Below, piece by piece: positions 63,623 through 64,000 of a DNA stretch of 64,000 nt. The notes beneath the pieces were generated by a model, which did not search any database, was not told the origin of the DNA, and saw nothing but the letters and a program-made list of their open reading frames with translations. How positions within the stretch are numbered: the stretch's first letter is position 1; each line of letters begins with the position of its first letter. The position numbers were made by a program, and so were the translations under genes. The stretch is from Amycolatopsis sp. FBCC-B4732. Lineage in GTDB: Bacteria; Actinomycetota; Actinomycetes; Mycobacteriales; Pseudonocardiaceae. The DNA is taken from contig NZ_CP095376.1 of NCBI RefSeq assembly GCF_023008405.1, forward strand, positions 8,660,501-8,724,500, in the 5' to 3' direction.

Positions 63623-64000
63623 CCTGGACCGTCCGGGTGCTCGACCCGCGCACCGATCCCGAACCCGCCGGCTGGGCCGCGTTCCTCGAAGCCCAGCAAG
63701 CCCCGCTGACCTGGGACTACGGCTTGCTGTGCACGGAGTCGCGGCCGTCGCGCAGCCCGTACCTGCTCACCGTCGTCAGCGACGGCGACGAGCTCGTCGC
63801 CGCGGTGCTCGCGATGGTCTGCCACCCCGGCGGCGCGGCCGAGCCCGGCGCGGTCGGCGGTGTCGCGCGGTGGACGCCGCGCTGGCTGGAGGTCCAGCAC
63901 GCCTGGCTGTCGTGCTACCCGGCGTGGCTGTTCGCCGAAGCGCTCGACGCCGCCGCGTGCCGCGAAATCCTGCGCCGGTTCGAACGCGCCGCCTGCCGGC
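63619..64000 (+). CDS. GNAT/FemAB-like transferase, paralogue 3 (cut by window end)
   Basis: The ATG at 63619 overlaps the previous stop. The visible 127 residues begin MTWTVRVLDPRTDPEPAGWAAF and go on with LTWDYGLL and WLEVQHAWLSCYPAWLF, matching the first lobe of the two upstream paralogues. The 3' end lies outside the window, so the length, the second lobe and the state of the basic motif cannot be judged. Confidence 0.7.
   Translation, partial: MTWTVRVLDPRTDPEPAGWAAFLEAQQAPLTWDYGLLCTESRPSRSPYLLTVVSDGDELVAAVLAMVCHPGGAAEPGAVGGVARWTPRWLEVQHAWLSCYPAWLFAEALDAAACREILRRFERAACR

Overview
The window is high-GC actinobacterial DNA, most likely from an Amycolatopsis-like member of the Pseudonocardiales. 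The evidence is the strong G/C third-position bias, many genes that appear leaderless (a TANNNT box 6-7 nt before the start codon), GTGA/ATGA start-stop overlaps, a two-start aspartokinase gene next to asd and leuA, an AfsR-type SARP regulator, and proteins typical of mycothiol-containing actinomycetes. The genus is inferred from style, not from a marker gene. No rRNA, tRNA, CRISPR array, transposase or integrase was found.

Layout. (1) 1-3.5 kb: the 3' part of a large alanine-rich ALF-repeat polymorphic toxin with a small putative immunity gene. (2) 3.5-10.5 kb: a secretome block. It holds a small secreted protein, a trypsin-fold protein whose catalytic His and Ser are replaced, fused to FG-GAP repeats, then two divergent cell-wall hydrolases (glucosaminidase and NlpC/P60 type) that share a nearly identical seven-repeat lectin propeller, and a secreted PIG-L deacetylase. 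Four heptamers at exactly 11-bp spacing lie between the two hydrolases, and a SARP regulator gene follows at 10.6-13.6 kb. (3) 13.7-21.0 kb: a surface-glycan locus (UDP-GlcNAc 2-epimerase, two GT2 enzymes, a flippase, a DUF6541 membrane protein, a DUF2304 protein) and a P-loop kinase. (4) 21.3-27.1 kb: a complete dipeptide/oligopeptide ABC transporter operon. (5) 27.2-36.1 kb: stress and regulatory genes: an ECF42-type sigma factor with its DGPF partner, a repeat-rich intergenic region with paired DnaA boxes, DedA proteins, two EamA transporters, a LysR regulator, and a TetR-peroxiredoxin pair with two clear operators. (6) 36.2-43.5 kb: amino-acid biosynthesis core (leuA, ask, asd) with rtcB and a small protein carrying a RHIM/BASS-like amyloid motif. 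(7) 43.5-54.5 kb: two MFS exporters (one with its TetR), an esterase, an FMN reductase, Ohr, Dps, glutamate decarboxylase, an old-yellow-enzyme homologue and a TIGR03085 protein.

(8) 54.5-64 kb is the most unusual part. A minus-strand, translationally coupled operon (GT2, ATP-grasp ligase, flippase, carbamoyltransferase, membrane protein) faces a plus-strand operon of an unrecognised protein, possibly a degenerate adenylation-enzyme relative, and at least three tandem GNAT/FemAB-like transferases, the last cut by the window end. Together they look like a system that builds, amino-acylates or acylates, carbamoylates and exports a surface glycoconjugate. I do not recognise it as a characterised pathway.

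Start codons were chosen from ribosome-binding sites, leaderless boxes, overlaps and family length. All homology statements come from reading motifs by eye, without database searches.
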